64,000 nt of DNA from Thermoanaerobaculia bacterium (GTDB taxonomy: Bacteria > Acidobacteriota > Thermoanaerobaculia > UBA5066): the NCBI GenBank assembly GCA_022071945.1, contig JAJVIN010000039.1, positions 1-64,000 of the forward strand. Reading direction: 5' to 3'. The notes beneath the pieces are model-generated. The model saw only the letters and a list, made by a program, of their open reading frames with translations. It searched no databases and was not told where the DNA came from. This document shows positions 18,632 to 29,093 of this stretch, in pieces. The position numbers and the translations under genes are program-made. How positions within the stretch are numbered: position 1 is the stretch's first letter; every line of letters starts with the position of its first letter.

Positions 18632-18706
18632 GCCCGAAGAGCCCGGACAGCTGAGCAGGAACTCGGGATCAAGAGGAGATGGTTCGGGAAGAACCGGAGG
18701 CACGGT

Positions 18707-19741
18707 ATGACGAGCACGCCCCCGCCGCCGCCTCCTTTCCCAGATCAGGGCTTCGAAACGCTGAGAAAACGCGTTCGGAAGGCCGCGATCGCGGCCGCCA
18801 TCGCTGCCCCTCTTTTCTGCGGGGCCTCCGCGGCGTTCGTCCTCTTTCTCCCGTTTCTGGCTCCGTTTCTCTTGCCGATGTCCGCGGGACGGCTGATCCG
18901 GGCGGGAGAGGGGACGGGCAATCCGGATCTCTGGGCCTTCGCGGCCGCAGTCCTGACTGTTCCCGTCTCGTTCCTGTTCGGAGCGGCGCTCGTTCCCGGA
19001 GGGACCGCGATGGCGCCCTCCGTCGCCCTCATCACGATGTCGCTGCCAGCCCTGTCCGTCAGAACCGCCGCGCGGCAGAACCGCCGGACCACGGACGTCA
19101 CGGTCGTCTGTTCGGCGATCGCCGGCGTCCTGATCTTGGGCTTGGTCTTGGCTCTGGAGTTGGGGTCCGATCAGTACATCGGAACGTTCTGGGGAGAGGC
19201 GATCGCGGACTTCGGGACGAGGGCGCTTCAGTTCTACCGGACGTCCGGGTTTTCCGAATCGGCGATCTCCTCGCTCGAGAATGCGATCGGATATGCGGTC
19301 CGGGCGGTGACCGTGGCGGGTCCCGGAATCGCCCTGGCGGCGGGAGTGCTCTACTCGGCCTTCGTCGTCTACACCGTTCCGTTCCCGCTGATCCCATCTC
19401 TGTCGGTTTCGGAGCCGGCGTTTTCGGAGTTCAGGCTGCCGACCGCCGCGGCCATCCTGTTCGTGGGGCTCGGAGTTTCGGCGACGCTGACCCGGGGACC
19501 CTCCCGGCAAGCGGCGCTCTGGCTCTTGATCCCGCTTCTCGCACTGTTCTTCCTCCAGGGTCTCGCCATCATCCGGGCTCTTCTCGACAAGTGGAGCTCG
19601 GGCGCCATCGTGCGGATCCTCGTCTTCGCCCTGGTCCTTCAGATGCCGCTCCCGGCTCTCGTGGCGCTCTTCGGCCTCGCCGACGAGTTCTTCGACTTCC
19701 GGGACCGGTTCACGCGGCCGGAGCAACCGGACGAGATCTAG
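18707..19741 (+). CDS. Multipass membrane protein between rpsR and rplI, probable DUF2232 family
   Basis: This 344-residue protein has a proline-rich start (MTSTPPPPPPFPDQ) and about eight hydrophobic segments, for example AAPLFCGASAAFVLFLPFLA, GVLILGLVLALELG and LLIPLLALFFLQGLAIIRAL. Position fits the YybS/DUF2232 membrane proteins that lie between rpsR and rplI in many bacteria. The function of that family is not established. The C-terminus (FDFRDRFTRPEQPDEI) is charged and probably cytoplasmic. Confidence 0.65.
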   Translation: MTSTPPPPPPFPDQGFETLRKRVRKAAIAAAIAAPLFCGASAAFVLFLPFLAPFLLPMSAGRLIRAGEGTGNPDLWAFAAAVLTVPVSFLFGAALVPGGTAMAPSVALITMSLPALSVRTAARQNRRTTDVTVVCSAIAGVLILGLVLALELGSDQYIGTFWGEAIADFGTRALQFYRTSGFSESAISSLENAIGYAVRAVTVAGPGIALAAGVLYSAFVVYTVPFPLIPSLSVSEPAFSEFRLPTAAAILFVGLGVSATLTRGPSRQAALWLLIPLLALFFLQGLAIIRALLDKWSSGAIVRILVFALVLQMPLPALVALFGLADEFFDFRDRFTRPEQPDEI

Positions 19742-19800
19742 GGGCGGGATTCCTGGTCATCGGCTTTTCGTTGTTTTGCAAAGAATAGGGGTTTGGAACC

Positions 19801-20250
19801 ATGAAGGTGATCTTGAAAGATGAAGTGAAGGGGCTCGGGCACCGGGGCGACGTCGTCACGGTTTCCGCCGGCTACGCCCGGAACTTCCTGCTTCCGAAGG
19901 ACCTCGCGCTTCTCGCCACGGCGGGGAACACGAAGCTCCTCGATCAGGAGAAGCGCCGCTACGACGCCCGGATGGCGAAGGAGCAACAGCAGGCCGAGAC
20001 CATCGCCAAGAGCATGGAAGGGCTCTCGATCGTCGTGAAGAAGAAGGCCGGCGAGCACGAGGCCCTCTTTGGCCAGGTGACCGCGGCCGAACTGGCCGAG
20101 GCCCTCAAGGCCAAGGGGGTCACGATCGACAAGCGCCGGATCGAGATCCAGGAGCCCATCAAGCGCCTCGGCAAGCACACGATCCACGTGAAGCTCCACC
20201 GCGACGTCACGGTCGAGCTCGGGATCGAAGTCCAGCCCGGCGGCAACTGA
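19801..20250 (+). CDS. rplI: 50S ribosomal protein L9
   Basis: This 149-residue protein starts MKVILKDEVKGLGHRGDVV and continues VSAGYARNFLLPKDLAL, the L9 signature that binds 23S rRNA. A long helix links to the C-terminal domain (LFGQVTAAELAEALKAKG). The length is exactly that of the family. It is the last gene of the ribosomal operon and is followed by a terminator at 20272. Confidence 0.97.
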   Translation: MKVILKDEVKGLGHRGDVVTVSAGYARNFLLPKDLALLATAGNTKLLDQEKRRYDARMAKEQQQAETIAKSMEGLSIVVKKKAGEHEALFGQVTAAELAEALKAKGVTIDKRRIEIQEPIKRLGKHTIHVKLHRDVTVELGIEVQPGGN

Positions 20251-20271
20251 TTCCACGGACCAGAATGGAAC

Positions 20272-20311
20272 CGGCCGCCCCTTCCGCAAGGAAGAGGCGG
20301 CCGTTTTCTTT
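20272..20311 (+). terminator. Rho-independent terminator after rplI
   Basis: The stem CGGCCGCC-C-CTTCC (20272-20285), loop GCAA and GGAAG-A-GGCGGCCG (20290-20303) is followed by TTTTCTTT. It ends the plus-strand ribosomal operon. It also faces the end of the minus-strand nuclease gene. Confidence 0.85.
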
Positions 20312-20322
20312 GGGACGGGAAA

Positions 20323-23300
20323 TCAGGGCGACGGGACGAGACCCATCTGGCGCGCCAGAAGCGTCGCGATCTGAGCTCGGGTGAGCGGATCGTAGACGCA
20401 CGCCGTCAGGCCGTTGCCGGGGGGGCCGCCACAGCCGACCGTCACGCGGTCCGCGAAGGCGACATTGAACTCGCGGCGGGGCCATCCCGCAACCTGCATC
20501 CCCGGGTCGGTCCAGCCGGCGCAGGCCGGGTACGGCTGACTGCAACCGGGATCCGTCTCGCCCAGGCCCGAGAGGAGGCCCGGCAGGATCGCGCCCTGCT
20601 TGAGTCTCTCCAAGAACGTCATCATCTCGGCCCTGTTCAGGACTCGATCGGGCAGGTAGCAGAGACCGTCACCGTCCAGGCAGGGAGCCCCGACCGTCAC
20701 CCCCCAGGTCTTGATCCAGTGGATCGCGAGCCAGTTCGGGTGACTGCAGGGGACGTCCTTGAAGTCGGGTGCCGTGCACGTTGCAGGCTCGAGCGCCGTG
20801 CTTCTGGTTCGCCACCACTGGTAGGCGCCCGCGAGGTAGACGGCCATCTGCACGCGAGTCACCTCCGCGCTCGGCAGGAACTGCGGTCCACTCGTGCCCG
20901 GATCCGCATCCGCCTCCATGATCCCGGCGTCGACGACTCGCGAGGAAGATTCGAAGTAGTAGTCCGTCTCCACGACATCAGTGAAGGCACGCAAGGCGAC
21001 CGCGCGGACGAGGCGGGCCGTTTCGAGACCGCCGGCTTCCACCCCGGCATCGTAGGTGTCCGCGGGCTCCGTGCCGGCGAACGAGAACGAGCCGCTGATC
21101 AGGGTCGAGGTGATCGCCGAGGAGGCAAACGTGGCCGCGCGGCCCGCCGCCCCCTCGAGGAACAGCGCGCTCGACTGTGTGAATCCGGCGCCTGAGCCGG
21201 AAACGCTCGCGGGAGACTGCCAGCGGTTGAGAAACACGGGCTGGAACGCCATCAGCGCCATGGAAGCTCCACCGGTCGTGAAGCTCCCGGTGTTCGACGC
21301 CGCGCCCCCCGCAGAGCCGCAAATCGGGTAGGCCACGACGCGCCAGTAGTACGTCGTACCCGGGTTGAGCTTCACCGAGAGGCTCGAGTCGTACGGATTG
21401 ACGGTCCTGTACTTCTGCAGCGGCGGGTTCGTCGTCCCGAAGTCCACCTCGTAGTGGGCCGCGCCCGGCACGGGAAGCCACGTCAGGAGCTGGGTCGTCT
21501 GAACTCCCGTCGCGCCGTTCGTCGGAGAGACCAGCGTCGGAGCGGAACCTGTCCACGAGCACGTTCCTGTCTGGAACGTGCCGGTCGGCGAGGTGGGCGT
21601 TCCGCAAGCTCCCTGAACGACGATCTTCCAGGAGTAGCCCGTCGACGGGAACCAGACCGGCAGCCGGGCCTTTTTCTCGGAAGTCCTGACGTGGAGCTTC
21701 TGGGGGGGCGAAACCGTGTCGAAGTAGACGTCGTAGGGGCCCGTTCCCGAATGCGTCCAGCTCACGTGGGAACCCTGATAGCCGGTGGTCCCGTTCGGCG
21801 GCCACTCCAGGCTGGCCGCCGTGGACGGGGCGCCCACGGTGATCGTAGCTGTCCCCGTACCAGGGGCCGAGCAGCTTGCGTCGCTGACCGTCGTCACGCT
21901 GTACGCCGTCGTCGAGGCGGGGCTGACCGTGCGCGTCGCCGGGGAGGATGTGAGACCCGGCTGCGTGAATCCATCCGACCACGCCACGGTCCACGGAGCG
22001 TTTCCGGTCAGGGCGGCCTGGATCTGAGTCGAGCCGCCGGGACAGATTGTCGTCGACCCCGTCACCGTTGCCGTGGGCCGGGCCACGACTGTCACGGTGG
22101 CCGAGCCCGTCATGGAGGTCCCAGAGCAGGCAGCGTCCGAAACGGCCGTCACGGTGTACGTTGTCGTACTGGCCGGCGTCACGTTACGGGTCGCGGGCGA
22201 CGTACTGACGTTCGGCTGGGTCACCCCGTCGGACCAGGTGACGCTCCAGGGGGCGGTCCCCGTCAGGGAGGCGGATATCGTGGCGGGCGTGCCCGAGCAG
22301 ACCGTCTGGCTTCCCGAGACCTGGGCCGTGGGTTTCGAGGCGACCGTCACGGCCGCGGAGCCCGAGCTCGTTCCCGTGCAGGTCGCGTCCGTCACCGAGG
22401 TCACGGTGTAGGTGATCGAGGAGGCCGGGCTCACGGTCCGGGTCGCGGGCGACGAGGTGATGCCGTTTTGAGGCACGCCGTCCGACCACATGATGTTCCA
22501 GGGGGCCGTTCCCGTGAGGGCCGCCTGGATCTGTGTCGAGCCACCAGCACAGATTGTCGCCGAGCCCGTGACCGTCGCGGTCGCCGAGCAGCCGCCGCCG
22601 CACGGGCCGCCCAGGAAGAGGCACGCGACCCACTCGGGGTGGTCGATGAAGGGGTTCCGGTTTCCCTGGTACGAGGCGACGATGTCGTTCCTGCGGCGCT
22701 CGTAGTCATCCGGGGCGTCGGCGGCACTCCAGCTGATCAGGGTGCTCAGCTTTCCCATGTATGCCGGCGAGTTGTCGGAATCATTGAGGAGCGAGAGATT
22801 GTCGGTGAGGATCAGCTCGGGCTCGGAGACCAAGTAGACCGAGTGAGTGCCGCCGGCATAGCGGACATCCATGTAGAACTGCGCTCGCGCGATGTCGCCC
22901 TGGCGGTGGTTCCAGACCTCGAACTTGCCGGTCTTTCCGTCCGGGTCCTGTTTCCAGTTCGAGTCGCTCGGGTAGGGGCCGCTGACTCCTCCGTATCCCT
23001 CGTTCGGATCCGTCGCATAGCGCTGACAGCCCGCGTCACACGTGACGAACGGCTTGTTACCTCGGGCGGAGTTGTACGACACCTCTGTCAGGAACAGGTG
23101 ATGACAGTCGGTGTACGGGATGGTGGTGTTGACCGAGAACCCGTAGCTGTTCGGCCAGGAGTGCTCCCGGTTGTAGGGGCCGGTCCCGCCCCCGAACTTC
23201 AAATAGCTCGCGTTCTTGTAAAGGTCCAGGACGTAGTTCGACAGGGTCGGATGCTGATCGGCGCTTTCGAGAATGTCCCACGTGTCGGTGGTCGACGACG

Positions 23301-24036
23301 TGTAGGGATACCGGATGTGGTCCCTGATCAGGGCGTGAAGCGTCGTCCTGAGTGTCGTCGCGTTCGCCGCGTTGACGCTCGCGTAATAGTCGGTCAGGGT
23401 CACCGTTGTTGGCCAGTTCGGTGTGTTCCGCGCCTCTCCCGGCACGAGGGTGCCCGTGAACCCGGGGAGTCCCTCGCCGTCGAAGTCGTTCCGCTTCCAA
23501 TCCGAGGCCGAATCCGTGTCTTTGAAGTACGGGAACCGGGACGCACCGTACGGGATTGCGGCGTTCCCGTCGAAGCCCGGCCCGAGAACGGTCGTGCTGT
23601 ACGTCCGTCCCGAGCTGCCATCCGTGAAGGCGACCGAGTCGGCGAGCGCGGACCAGGGTGTTGAATCCAGCGTCCCGTCATTGTTGCCATCGAGGTCATT
23701 CCCCACGCTTCCCGAGAATCCGGAAACGAGCAAGAGGGTGAAGACCGGCTGCTCGAGAGTCGTGGTCAGGTACCCGGTCGTCCAGAAGCCGCCTCCGTTC
23801 GTGGTACCGGGCTGGATGGCCCGCAGGATGACCCCGCCTCCGTCCAGCTCAAGGATCCGGTACGTGGAATAGGAAGCCGAGGGGTTCCCGAAGATCTCGA
23901 TGTACTCGTGGTCGTCCGGGCCGGCGTGAGCCGCGACGACCTCCGAGATCTTCTGGGCCATGGCGGATCCTGCAGAAAGGGTGGCAACGAGGATGGCGCA
24001 GCAAGCCAGCCGAAAGCGGAGCGGGATGTGTCTCAT
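20323..24036 (-). CDS. Large secreted protein: lamin-tail-like domain, endonuclease I domain, Ig-like repeats, SLH-like repeats
   Basis: This 1237-residue protein has a signal peptide (CCAILVATLSAGSAMAQ). Domains in order: a lamin-tail-like region (about 27-205; ISEVVAAHAGPDDHEYIEIF); an EndA/NucM-type endonuclease I domain (about 215-465) with YNREHSWPNSYGF (288-300) and DCHHLFLTE; three Ig-like repeats (about 483-735) sharing CSGTxxxI and SPATRTVSPAST; two fibronectin-III-like segments (about 741-923); and three SLH-like segments (about 1016-1232). It probably cleaves extracellular DNA for nutrient use, held at the surface by the C-terminus. ATG 24036 was chosen for the signal peptide and AAGGAG upstream. 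Confidence 0.82.
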   Translation of the reverse strand: MRHIPLRFRLACCAILVATLSAGSAMAQKISEVVAAHAGPDDHEYIEIFGNPSASYSTYRILELDGGGVILRAIQPGTTNGGGFWTTGYLTTTLEQPVFTLLLVSGFSGSVGNDLDGNNDGTLDSTPWSALADSVAFTDGSSGRTYSTTVLGPGFDGNAAIPYGASRFPYFKDTDSASDWKRNDFDGEGLPGFTGTLVPGEARNTPNWPTTVTLTDYYASVNAANATTLRTTLHALIRDHIRYPYTSSTTDTWDILESADQHPTLSNYVLDLYKNASYLKFGGGTGPYNREHSWPNSYGFSVNTTIPYTDCHHLFLTEVSYNSARGNKPFVTCDAGCQRYATDPNEGYGGVSGPYPSDSNWKQDPDGKTGKFEVWNHRQGDIARAQFYMDVRYAGGTHSVYLVSEPELILTDNLSLLNDSDNSPAYMGKLSTLISWSAADAPDDYERRRNDIVASYQGNRNPFIDHPEWVACLFLGGPCGGGCSATATVTGSATICAGGSTQIQAALTGTAPWNIMWSDGVPQNGITSSPATRTVSPASSITYTVTSVTDATCTGTSSGSAAVTVASKPTAQVSGSQTVCSGTPATISASLTGTAPWSVTWSDGVTQPNVSTSPATRNVTPASTTTYTVTAVSDAACSGTSMTGSATVTVVARPTATVTGSTTICPGGSTQIQAALTGNAPWTVAWSDGFTQPGLTSSPATRTVSPASTTAYSVTTVSDASCSAPGTGTATITVGAPSTAASLEWPPNGTTGYQGSHVSWTHSGTGPYDVYFDTVSPPQKLHVRTSEKKARLPVWFPSTGYSWKIVVQGACGTPTSPTGTFQTGTCSWTGSAPTLVSPTNGATGVQTTQLLTWLPVPGAAHYEVDFGTTNPPLQKYRTVNPYDSSLSVKLNPGTTYYWRVVAYPICGSAGGAASNTGSFTTGGASMALMAFQPVFLNRWQSPASVSGSGAGFTQSSALFLEGAAGRAATFASSAITSTLISGSFSFAGTEPADTYDAGVEAGGLETARLVRAVALRAFTDVVETDYYFESSSRVVDAGIMEADADPGTSGPQFLPSAEVTRVQMAVYLAGAYQWWRTRSTALEPATCTAPDFKDVPCSHPNWLAIHWIKTWGVTVGAPCLDGDGLCYLPDRVLNRAEMMTFLERLKQGAILPGLLSGLGETDPGCSQPYPACAGWTDPGMQVAGWPRREFNVAFADRVTVGCGGPPGNGLTACVYDPLTRAQIATLLARQMGLVPSP

Positions 24037-24124
24037 GGAACTCCTTGGGGTGCGAGCGAGCACCAGGGCGCGGACGCGCGCCGATATTCTAGTCCTCTGG
24101 TCCGGGCGATTCCCGGGTCTCGGG

Positions 24125-26575
24125 CTAGCCGGTTTTCTTGGCGGGGGCGCCCGAGGCGGCGGCGGGCGTCGGAGCCGCCGCCGGGGCTCCCTGGGGAGCC
24201 GGGAGTTCGATCTCGGCACCCGCTGGTTCGCCCCTCTTGGGCGAGTAAACCGCTTTCTGCAGGTAGTGGGGGAGCGTGCTGACGGAGTGAGGGCGGTCGC
24301 CGCAGAAATCAGTCGGCTGCGTTCCGTTGACGAACGCCATCGTCACGACCTTCCCGCACGAGGCGGTGGCGCGGTAGCCGGTCCTGAGGTCGACCGGGAC
24401 GAAGACGACGCCCTGCGGAACATCGAAGTCGTCAGACTCCTTGATGATGTTCGCATCCTTCATCTTCTTCATGATCCGGAGCCAGATCGGCAGGGCGGTC
24501 TCCCCGCCGGTTGACTTGGGCCCGAGGTTCTTCTTGGTGTCGTGTCCGACCCAGACCGCCATCGTGTATCGCGGAGAGGTGCCCACGAACCAGGCGTCGG
24601 TGAAGTCGTTCGTCGTCCCGGTCTTTCCGGCGAGGGCGAGCTTGAGCTTGGCGGCGGAAGCGGCCGTGCCGCGCTGCGTGACCCCGCGAAGCATGCTGAG
24701 CATGACGTAGGCCGTCGAGGCGTTCGTGGCCTCACGGGCTTCCGGCGGGTTCTCTTCCAGGAGGGCTCCCTCCGAGTCGAACACCCTGTCGATGAGACGC
24801 GGCGTGTAGTAAAGACCCTGATTCGCGAAGACCGAGTAGACGGCCGCCATCTCCATCGGCGTCACCTCGAAGGAGCCGAGCGCCAGGGACGGATAGGCCA
24901 GGAGGTTCTGCCGGATCCCGAGTCTTCTCGCGGTCTCGATGACGCGTCGCGTCCCGACCAGAAGGTCGACTCTGACCGCCGGGACATTGACCGAGTGTTC
25001 CAGCGCATCCTGGTAGGTGAGGATGCCGCTGAACTTCCGGCTGTAGTTCTGGGGCTGCCACGGCGGCTTGGTCGGATCGATGCGGATCGAAATGGGAGCG
25101 TCGAGGACGGTGTCCGCGGGGGTGAATCCCTCTTCCAGAGCCGTCAGGTACACGATGGGCTTGAAGGCAGAGCCGACCTGACGAAGGGCCTGGACCGCGC
25201 GGTCGAACTTCGACTTTCCGAAGTCGTAGCCACCGGTGAGGGCGCGCACGGCGCCGGAGCCGTTCTCGATGATGATGACGGCCCCCTCGACCTCGGGTTC
25301 TTGCGAGATGATCAGCTCCTGCTTTCCGTCATCGGATGTGATCGTCTCGACGAGGACGAGGTCTCCGCGAGTGAGCGCCTTTGAAACCGATTCCGTCCTC
25401 AGCCACCGGGTGCCGGACAGAGGGACGGTGACCTTCCTGTTGGCCACCCGGAGCTCGACGCCGCTCTTCGTGACGGCCTGAACCACGGCAGGGATCTCCG
25501 GCGGCAGCGGGTCCTTCTCCGGGATCTCCGTCCAGTCGGGGTCCCGGTAGCGATCCGGGTCGATTCCCTCCGCGACCAGGTTGCGGGGCTTTCTGAAGGC
25601 GCCGATGCGCCGTTCGTGCCGTCTCAGGCCCCACCGGAGGGCCTCCTCGGCCCAGAGCTGGATCTTCGGGTCGAGGGTGGAATCGACGCGAAGGCCATGG
25701 CGGTAGAGGCCCTTTTCTCCGTAGGCCTTCTCCAGATACTGGCGGATCTCCTCGCAGAAGTAGGGGCCCACGTTCGATTCGCGAGCGGCCCTGTGAAGGG
25801 TGATCGGCTGTTCGGCAGCCGCTCGCCTCTCTTCTTCCGAGATCAACTTCTCCTCGGCCATCCGGCGGAGGACGAAATTCCGCCGGGAGCGGGCGAGTTC
25901 GGGATTCCGGATGGGCGAGTACGCCTCCGGCCTCTGGATGAGACCTGCGAGCAGCGCAGCTTCCGGCAAGGTCAACTCCAGGGCCGGGTGCCCGAAGAGA
26001 GACCTCGAGGCCGCCTCGACGCCGTAGTTCCCGTGCCCGAAGTAGACCTCGTTGAGGTACATGGTCAGGATCTGGTCCTTCGAGTACTGCTTTTCGATCT
26101 CGATCGTCAGGAAGACCTCGTTGATCTTTCGCGCGAAGGACTTCTCGGGGGAGAGAAAGACCGAGCGGGCGAGCTGCTGAGTGACGGTGGAGGCGCCCTG
26201 GGCGAGGCTTCTCGAGGCCAGATCGCGCAGTGCGGCGCCCCCGATCCGGATCACGTCGATGCCGCCGTGCTCGTAAAAGCGGGCGTCCTCGGCCGCCAGG
26301 ACCGCCTTGACCATGATGCCGGGGATCTGGTGCCGCTCGAGGAGGAACCGGCGCTCGATGGCGAACCGCGCGATGATCGATCCGTCCGTTCCGCGGATCT
26401 CCGTGACGATGTCGGGACGGTAGGTCGCGAGCTCGGAGACCTTGGGAACGTTGATCGATCGCGAGAGGGCGTATCCCGTGCCGATTCCGAGCCCCGTCAT
26501 CAGGAGAACGGGAAGCAGGAGCACACCGATCGCACCCAGCCTTCGTCCGGTCACGGCGGGATTCTCGCACGGCAC
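24125..26575 (-). CDS. Penicillin-binding protein 1A (bifunctional transglycosylase/transpeptidase)
   Basis: This protein of about 816 residues has an N-terminal membrane anchor (LGAIGVLLLPVLLMTGLGIG), a GT51 transglycosylase domain (LAAEDARFYEHGGID; ASTVTQQLARSVFL) and a transpeptidase domain with SAFK (QVGSAFKPIVYL), SVN (EHSVNVPAVR) and KTG (LAGKTGTTNDFTDAWF). It polymerises and cross-links peptidoglycan. An OB-like insertion lies between the two catalytic domains, as in PBP1A. The C-terminus is an Ala/Pro-rich tail. The start is GTG at 26575; a second GTG seven codons later is also possible. Confidence 0.93.
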   Translation of the reverse strand: MPCENPAVTGRRLGAIGVLLLPVLLMTGLGIGTGYALSRSINVPKVSELATYRPDIVTEIRGTDGSIIARFAIERRFLLERHQIPGIMVKAVLAAEDARFYEHGGIDVIRIGGAALRDLASRSLAQGASTVTQQLARSVFLSPEKSFARKINEVFLTIEIEKQYSKDQILTMYLNEVYFGHGNYGVEAASRSLFGHPALELTLPEAALLAGLIQRPEAYSPIRNPELARSRRNFVLRRMAEEKLISEEERRAAAEQPITLHRAARESNVGPYFCEEIRQYLEKAYGEKGLYRHGLRVDSTLDPKIQLWAEEALRWGLRRHERRIGAFRKPRNLVAEGIDPDRYRDPDWTEIPEKDPLPPEIPAVVQAVTKSGVELRVANRKVTVPLSGTRWLRTESVSKALTRGDLVLVETITSDDGKQELIISQEPEVEGAVIIIENGSGAVRALTGGYDFGKSKFDRAVQALRQVGSAFKPIVYLTALEEGFTPADTVLDAPISIRIDPTKPPWQPQNYSRKFSGILTYQDALEHSVNVPAVRVDLLVGTRRVIETARRLGIRQNLLAYPSLALGSFEVTPMEMAAVYSVFANQGLYYTPRLIDRVFDSEGALLEENPPEAREATNASTAYVMLSMLRGVTQRGTAASAAKLKLALAGKTGTTNDFTDAWFVGTSPRYTMAVWVGHDTKKNLGPKSTGGETALPIWLRIMKKMKDANIIKESDDFDVPQGVVFVPVDLRTGYRATASCGKVVTMAFVNGTQPTDFCGDRPHSVSTLPHYLQKAVYSPKRGEPAGAEIELPAPQGAPAAAPTPAAASGAPAKKTG

Positions 26576-26649
26576 TTCGCATTGCCCGCCCGCCCGTCCT
26601 TCGTTATCGTGGCGTCCTTCCTCTCACGAGGTCTCCCGAGGAGGAACCC

Positions 26650-27075
26650 ATGGCCGAAAACGCAGACAAACCGTCCCTTCCCCCAGGTGTGGAGTTCCCG
26701 CTCTCCCACGAAGACGAGAAGAAGGGCGGATGCCTGAAGTGGAGCCTCATCGGCTGCGCTCTCGTCTCGGTCCTCTTGATCATCGGTCTCGTCTGGATGA
26801 CGATGAAGGCCAAGAACATCATCGGGTGGGCACTCGACCAGCTCGAGTCTCAGGTCGTCTCGGCGGCGGAATCCTCCGTCACCGACTACCAGAAGGAGGC
26901 CTTCAAGAAGGCGATGGCGGGCTTCAGCCAGAAGGCCAGAGAAGGAAAAGCCGACGCCGCGGAGATCCAGAGGTTCCAGAAGCTCTGCCTGGACGCCGTC
27001 AGGGACGGCAAGGTGACGCCCCAGGAGATCTCGCACCTGACCACGGCCGCGAATTCCGCGGGCGCGAAGAAGTGA
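26650..27075 (+). CDS. Small single-pass membrane protein of unknown function
   Basis: This 141-residue protein has a short N-terminal tail, one membrane segment ([20 protein letters not shown]) and a helical, charged C-terminal part ([20 protein letters not shown]) likely outside the membrane. AGGAGG precedes the ATG at 26650. It ends one base before the uvrB ATG, so the two are probably co-transcribed. I do not recognise the family. Confidence 0.75.
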   Translation: MAENADKPSLPPGVEFPLSHEDEKKGGCLKWSLIGCALVSVLLIIGLVWMTMKAKNIIGWALDQLESQVVSAAESSVTDYQKEAFKKAMAGFSQKAREGKADAAEIQRFQKLCLDAVRDGKVTPQEISHLTTAANSAGAKK

Positions 27076-27076
27076 C

Positions 27077-29062
27077 ATGCCAGATTTCAAGGTCGTCTCA
27101 CCCTTCTCGCCCCAAGGAGATCAGCCGCAAGCCATCCAAGCCCTGGCGGATGGACTCAAGGCAGGCAAGGACCACCAAGTCCTTCTCGGTGTCACCGGTT
27201 CGGGAAAGACCTTCACCATGGCCAAGGTCGTCGAGGCCGTGAACCGCCCCGTCTTGGTCCTCTCTCACAACAAGACCCTCGCCGCGCAGCTCTACCAGGA
27301 GTTCCGCCGGTTCTTTCCGCACAACCGGGTCGAGTACTTCGTCTCTTACTACGACTACTACCAGCCGGAGGCCTACGTCCCGCAGTCGGACACCTACATC
27401 GAGAAGGAAACCCAGATCAACGAGGAGATCGACAAGCTGCGGATCTCCGCCACGGCCGCGCTCTTCGAGCGCCGCGATGTCCTCATCGTCGCCTCAGTCT
27501 CGTGCATCTACGGCCTGGGCTCTCCCGAGTCGTTCGGCAAGATGGCCATCGAGTTCCTCTCCGGCGCCAAGTTCGGGCTGACCTGGTATCTGAAGAGACT
27601 CGTGGAGGCGCAGTACGAGCGGACGAACCTCGATCTGGAGAGAGGGAAGTTCCGCCTGAGGGGAGATGTTCTGGAGATCGTCCCGTCCTACGAGGACAGC
27701 GGGCTGCGCGTGGAGTTCTTCGGAGACGAGATCGACAGGATCAGCCGGTTCGAGGTCATCACCGGGCGCACCATCGGAGAGCTCGAGCGCTTCGATCTCT
27801 ACCCGAAGTCGCACTACGTGACCCCGGAGGAGACCCGGAAGTTCGCCATCTCGTCGATCGAGGCCGAGCTCGTCGTCAGACTCGAGGAGCTGACCGCCCA
27901 GAAGAAACTCCTGGAGGCGCAGAGGCTCGAACAGCGGACGCGATTCGACCTGGAGATGATGAGGGAGATCGGCTACTGCTCGGGAATCGAGAACTACTCG
28001 AGACACCTGTCGGGCCGAAAGCCCGGCGAGCCTCCCCCGACCCTTCTCGACTACTTTCCGGCGGACTACATCACCATCATTGACGAGAGCCACCAGACCC
28101 TCCCACAAGTCCGGGGAATGTACGCGGGCGACCGCTCGCGAAAGGAGACTCTCGTCGAGTACGGATTCAGGCTCCCCTCGGCGCTGGATAACCGTCCCCT
28201 GAAGTTCGACGAATGGCTCGAGAGAGTCGGACAGCGAGTCTACGTGTCGGCCACGCCCGGTCCCTACGAGCTGCAGATGACCTCGGGGGAGATCGTCGAG
28301 CAGGTCATCCGTCCCACGGGTCTCATCGACCCCCCGATGGTCATCCGGCCCGTGAAGGGACAGGTGGATGATCTCTATGCGCGGATCCGGGAACGCTCCG
28401 GAAGGGGCGAGCGGGTCCTGGTGACGACCCTGACCAAGCGGATGGCGGAGGACCTGAGCAACTACCTGCAGGACCTCGGGGTGCGCGTCCGGTATCTCCA
28501 TTCCGACATCGAGACCCTCGAACGAGTCCAGATCATCGGCGATCTCAGGCGCGGAGTCTTCGATGTCCTCGTCGGAATCAACCTCTTGCGGGAGGGGCTG
28601 GACATTCCCGAGGTCTCGCTCGTGGCGATCCTCGATGCGGACAAGGAAGGCTTTCTCCGCTCCGAGACATCCCTCATCCAGACGGCGGGCCGGGCAGCAC
28701 GGAATCTGGGCGGCGAGGTCATCCTGTACGCCGACGCCCTCACGGATTCCATGAAGCGGGCGATGGAGGAGACCTCCCGCCGCCGGACGATCCAGCAGGA
28801 GTTCAATGCTCTCCACGGGATCGTGCCGGAGTCCATCGTGAAGGACCTCGATTCCCCGCTCGTGAAGATGTCAGAGCTCGACTACATGGAGCCCACTTCT
28901 CCGAGGATGAGGAAAGCGGTCCCGGATGTGCAGAGCCTCGCCGAGGAGATCGCCGCGATGGAAAAACAGATGAAAGAGGCGGCAAAGGAGCTCGAGTTCG
29001 AGCGCGCGGCTCAACTCCGGGATCAGATCCGGGACCTGCGCTCCCTGCAGGTGTTCCGCTGA
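27077..29062 (+). CDS. uvrB: UvrABC system protein B
   Basis: This 661-residue helicase-like protein loads on damaged DNA with UvrA and recruits UvrC. Walker A is [12 protein letters not shown], the beta-hairpin region holds [21 protein letters not shown]-like IIDESH and helicase motif [11 protein letters not shown] are present, and a C-terminal UVR domain ([20 protein letters not shown]) binds UvrC. The length equals the family norm. It converges with the aminotransferase-PEPC gene 31 bases downstream. Confidence 0.97.
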   Translation: MPDFKVVSPFSPQGDQPQAIQALADGLKAGKDHQVLLGVTGSGKTFTMAKVVEAVNRPVLVLSHNKTLAAQLYQEFRRFFPHNRVEYFVSYYDYYQPEAYVPQSDTYIEKETQINEEIDKLRISATAALFERRDVLIVASVSCIYGLGSPESFGKMAIEFLSGAKFGLTWYLKRLVEAQYERTNLDLERGKFRLRGDVLEIVPSYEDSGLRVEFFGDEIDRISRFEVITGRTIGELERFDLYPKSHYVTPEETRKFAISSIEAELVVRLEELTAQKKLLEAQRLEQRTRFDLEMMREIGYCSGIENYSRHLSGRKPGEPPPTLLDYFPADYITIIDESHQTLPQVRGMYAGDRSRKETLVEYGFRLPSALDNRPLKFDEWLERVGQRVYVSATPGPYELQMTSGEIVEQVIRPTGLIDPPMVIRPVKGQVDDLYARIRERSGRGERVLVTTLTKRMAEDLSNYLQDLGVRVRYLHSDIETLERVQIIGDLRRGVFDVLVGINLLREGLDIPEVSLVAILDADKEGFLRSETSLIQTAGRAARNLGGEVILYADALTDSMKRAMEETSRRRTIQQEFNALHGIVPESIVKDLDSPLVKMSELDYMEPTSPRMRKAVPDVQSLAEEIAAMEKQMKEAAKELEFERAAQLRDQIRDLRSLQVFR

Positions 29063-29093
29063 GGCTTTCCGGCCCCTGCTCCGGTTTCTCCGG

